DNA of 38,819 nucleotides from a virus, in the IMG/VR virus record IMGVR_UViG_3300031576_000948, positions 1-38,819 of that record. One strand, 5' to 3'. Position numbers and translations under genes: made by a program. Of the stretch, positions 37,386 through 38,819 are shown piece by piece; position 1 is the stretch's first letter; each line of letters begins with the position of its first letter. The notes under the pieces were generated by a model. That model did no database searches, was not told the origin of the DNA, and worked only from the letters and a program-made list of their open reading frames with translations.

Positions 37386-38401
37386 CGCACTCGTTGCAGG
37401 AGGTGCGCGAGGCGTTCATGATCGTCGCCGACGTCGTGCGCGATAAGAGCTACCGGGCGTTCCCGCTCGGCCAGGAGGCCGGCCACTATCTGCGGTTCAA
37501 GCGCAAGAGGCTCACCGCGGCGTCGTATCGCGACTACGAGAGCTGCCTCGACAAGCTGGCGCGTGACTTCCCGGTGCTCGAGCTGCGCGACTTCGAGCCT
37601 CCGGTCGGGACCGAGCGGCTCGAGGAGTTCCTCGACAACCGCTGGGGCGCCGGCGCCGGCCGCACGTACAACAAGAACCTCTCGATCGTCCGCGACTTCT
37701 TTAAGTGGGCGGTCCTCCGCGGCCGCCTCCACGGGGATCCGACGCTCGCGATCGAGCGGGCTCGCGGCCGGTCCGTGTACCGCACCACGTTCACCGCTGA
37801 CCAGGCGCGAGCTGTCCTCGCCGCCTCACCTGACCTGCGTGACCGGGTGGCGCTGCGGCTGCTGCTCCACTACGGGCTCCGCAAGGGCGCGCTGCGCGCA
37901 GTGCAGTTCATGCACTTCGACCATCAACGGCGGCGGCTGACGGTGTTCTCGAAGGGCGAGACGGTGCGCAGCCTTCCGCTTCCGCAGCCGAAGTTCTGGC
38001 TCGAGCTCGAGCGGCTGATCCTCGATACGGAGGCGCAGCCGGCGCACTACCTGATGCAGCGGCGCAAGACGATCCCGCGCACCTTCGACCCGGTGACTCA
38101 CAAGACGCTGACCTTCGGTCTGCGCGTCTGGCCCGACAAGCCGATGGGCGACCATGGCCTGCACGACTGGTGGTACGCGCGCCTCGCGGCCGCCGGTGTC
38201 GTCGAGCCCGGCGTCACCAGCGGGGAGCGCATGCACAAGGCGCGGCACACCGCCGGCCAGCATCTGCTCGACGAGACGGGCAACCTGAAGGCGGTACAGC
38301 GGTTCCTGGGCCACGCGACGATCAAGACGACCGGGGACATCTACACAGATTGGGACATCGACCAGCTCGAGCAGACGCTCAGGGACGCGATCGACGAGTG
38401 A
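37382..38401 (+). CDS. int: Tyrosine-type site-specific integrase
   Basis: A 339-residue tyrosine recombinase. The core-binding helices are at 33-115 (ASYRDYESCLDKLARDF; YNKNLSIVRDFFKWA). The catalytic residues are R167 in YGLRKGALRAVQ, K191 in VFSKGETVRS, H285/R288 in MHKARHTAGQ, H311 in FLGHATIKTT and the nucleophile Y321 in DIYTDWD. All are present, so it should be active. It integrates the phage into the tRNA-type site; the right repeat begins 291 bases after its stop. No N-terminal arm-binding zinc or AP2 domain is clear. GTG start, GTGA overlaps on both sides. Confidence 0.94.
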   Translation: MTHSLQEVREAFMIVADVVRDKSYRAFPLGQEAGHYLRFKRKRLTAASYRDYESCLDKLARDFPVLELRDFEPPVGTERLEEFLDNRWGAGAGRTYNKNLSIVRDFFKWAVLRGRLHGDPTLAIERARGRSVYRTTFTADQARAVLAASPDLRDRVALRLLLHYGLRKGALRAVQFMHFDHQRRRLTVFSKGETVRSLPLPQPKFWLELERLILDTEAQPAHYLMQRRKTIPRTFDPVTHKTLTFGLRVWPDKPMGDHGLHDWWYARLAAAGVVEPGVTSGERMHKARHTAGQHLLDETGNLKAVQRFLGHATIKTTGDIYTDWDIDQLEQTLRDAIDE

Positions 38402-38634
38402 ATGGCCAGCTCGCGCGGACGTTGCTCGAGCGCTCCCTCGACGGAGCGCAGAGCGATCACGCTCATGCGCCGGCACCGAGGATCTTCGCGGACGACGACC
38501 CGGCCGCATACCTCCACGCTCGCTGTGAGCAGGTGCTTGCGCGCGAGAGTGCGTACACGCCGCGGTGGACCCAGAAGGACGTGCGCGCCGTGTTGCAGGT
38601 GCTCATCAGAGGCGTTTTCGAGGCGAGCAAATGA
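38398..38634 (+). CDS. Small protein between integrase and att site (78 aa)
   Basis: The GTG at 38398 overlaps the integrase stop. Helical, with LARTLLERSLDGAQ and a second half YLHARCEQVLARESAYTPRW then DVRAVLQVLIRGVFEAS. It has no HTH typical of Xis, but it lies where excision factors are often coded. No family is recognised. It ends 58 bases before the att repeat; that gap holds nothing recognisable. Confidence 0.62.
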   Translation: MNGQLARTLLERSLDGAQSDHAHAPAPRIFADDDPAAYLHARCEQVLARESAYTPRWTQKDVRAVLQVLIRGVFEASK

Positions 38635-38692
38635 GCTACGGTGCTAATCATGCCCGCCGCCTATCGGTATTTCCCCTGCAAATTGGAGGTGT

Positions 38693-38819
38693 AGTGGAGG
38701 CGGCGGGAATCGAACCCGCGAAACGTTCCCCCCGCTCGCAAGACGCCGTCCTCCTTCGGCGCGGGATGCGTCGAGTACGACTGGCTCGAGGACTTCAAGG
38801 GCCGCGAAGGTTTCGTGCT
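38693..38819. repeat. Right attachment repeat (attR or attP), cut by window end
   Basis: Identical to 3249-3375 over all 127 visible bases. If it is attR, the rest of the tRNA-type gene lies beyond the window. If it comes from excised phage DNA, it is attP and simply re-enters the left end. The exact stop at 127 bases suggests an assembly k-mer boundary. Confidence 0.85.

Larger units (their letters stand above)
3249..38819 (+). mobile_element. Integrated temperate siphovirus-type prophage (about 35.4 kb)
   Basis: Direct repeats begin at 3249 and 38693, 35,444 bases apart. Everything between is phage-like: terminase, portal, protease and HK97-type capsid; connector, tube, chaperone, tape measure and tip; holin and CHAP endolysin; repressor, replication initiator and tyrosine integrase. 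The integrase lies next to the right repeat. All late genes read rightward, and only the 28.4-29.85 kb cluster is reversed. Tail sheath and contractile baseplate genes are absent, so a siphovirus-like, non-contractile tail is expected. The prophage looks largely intact, with two genes apparently frameshifted. Confidence 0.93.

Overview
The window is GC-rich DNA, probably from an actinobacterium; a soil lineage such as Thermoleophilia is possible but only a guess. Codon third positions are almost all G or C, and GTG starts are very common. It holds two regions: a short stretch of host chromosome (1-3248) and a nearly complete temperate siphovirus-type prophage (3249-38692). The prophage is bounded by a 127-base direct repeat, and its second copy (38693-38819) is cut by the end of the window. 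The repeat opens with the T-arm and acceptor strand of a tRNA-type gene read on the minus strand, a classic tyrosine-integrase target. The repeat is exactly 127 bases long and the sequence stops where it stops. This looks like an assembly-graph k-mer edge, so the right copy may be attR or the attP of an excised circle.

Host flank: a 5'-partial GH130-like glycosidase (minus), a cytochrome P450 with an atypical I-helix and a long inverted repeat inside its coding sequence, and a class I SAM-dependent methyltransferase that converges on the P450.

Prophage, left to right: an entry region with small proteins, one of them apparently frameshifted, and two small LuxR-type helix-turn-helix proteins (3.5-5.3 kb). 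Next is a non-coding control region with a perfect 38-bp palindrome, two phased copies of an operator-like inverted repeat and a predicted three-way-junction RNA (5.36-5.65 kb). An excisionase-like HTH protein, zinc-ribbon proteins and an HNH protein follow (5.7-7.4 kb). The HK97-type packaging and head module comprises the large terminase, portal, S49 protease, major capsid protein and a likely decoration protein (7.4-13.5 kb). A cassette of fibre or surface proteins with internal duplications, including a GHL15-like glycosidase with polyproline linkers, sits between the head and connector genes (14.2-18.7 kb). Connector, neck and tail genes follow: tail tube, G/GT chaperones with a candidate -1 frameshift, a 541-aa tape measure and tail-tip proteins (18.7-27.1 kb). 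The lysis genes are an XhlA-like protein, a holin candidate and a CHAP endolysin (27.1-28.2 kb). A reverse-strand accessory and regulatory cluster comes next (28.4-29.85 kb).

The last block is one unbroken rightward gene chain (29.9-38.6 kb). It runs from an XRE-type repressor with a strong promoter and apparently leaderless mRNA, through zinc-ribbon proteins, a 9-bp tandem-repeat gene, an HUH-type replication initiator, a lytic transglycosylase and a HerA-type ATPase, to the tyrosine integrase. Most neighbouring genes overlap by 4 or 1 bases, so translation is probably coupled. The points most worth following up are the HUH initiator plus HerA ATPase module, the 5.36-5.65 kb control region, the intercalated fibre cassette, two apparent frameshifts, and long inverted repeats inside coding genes.
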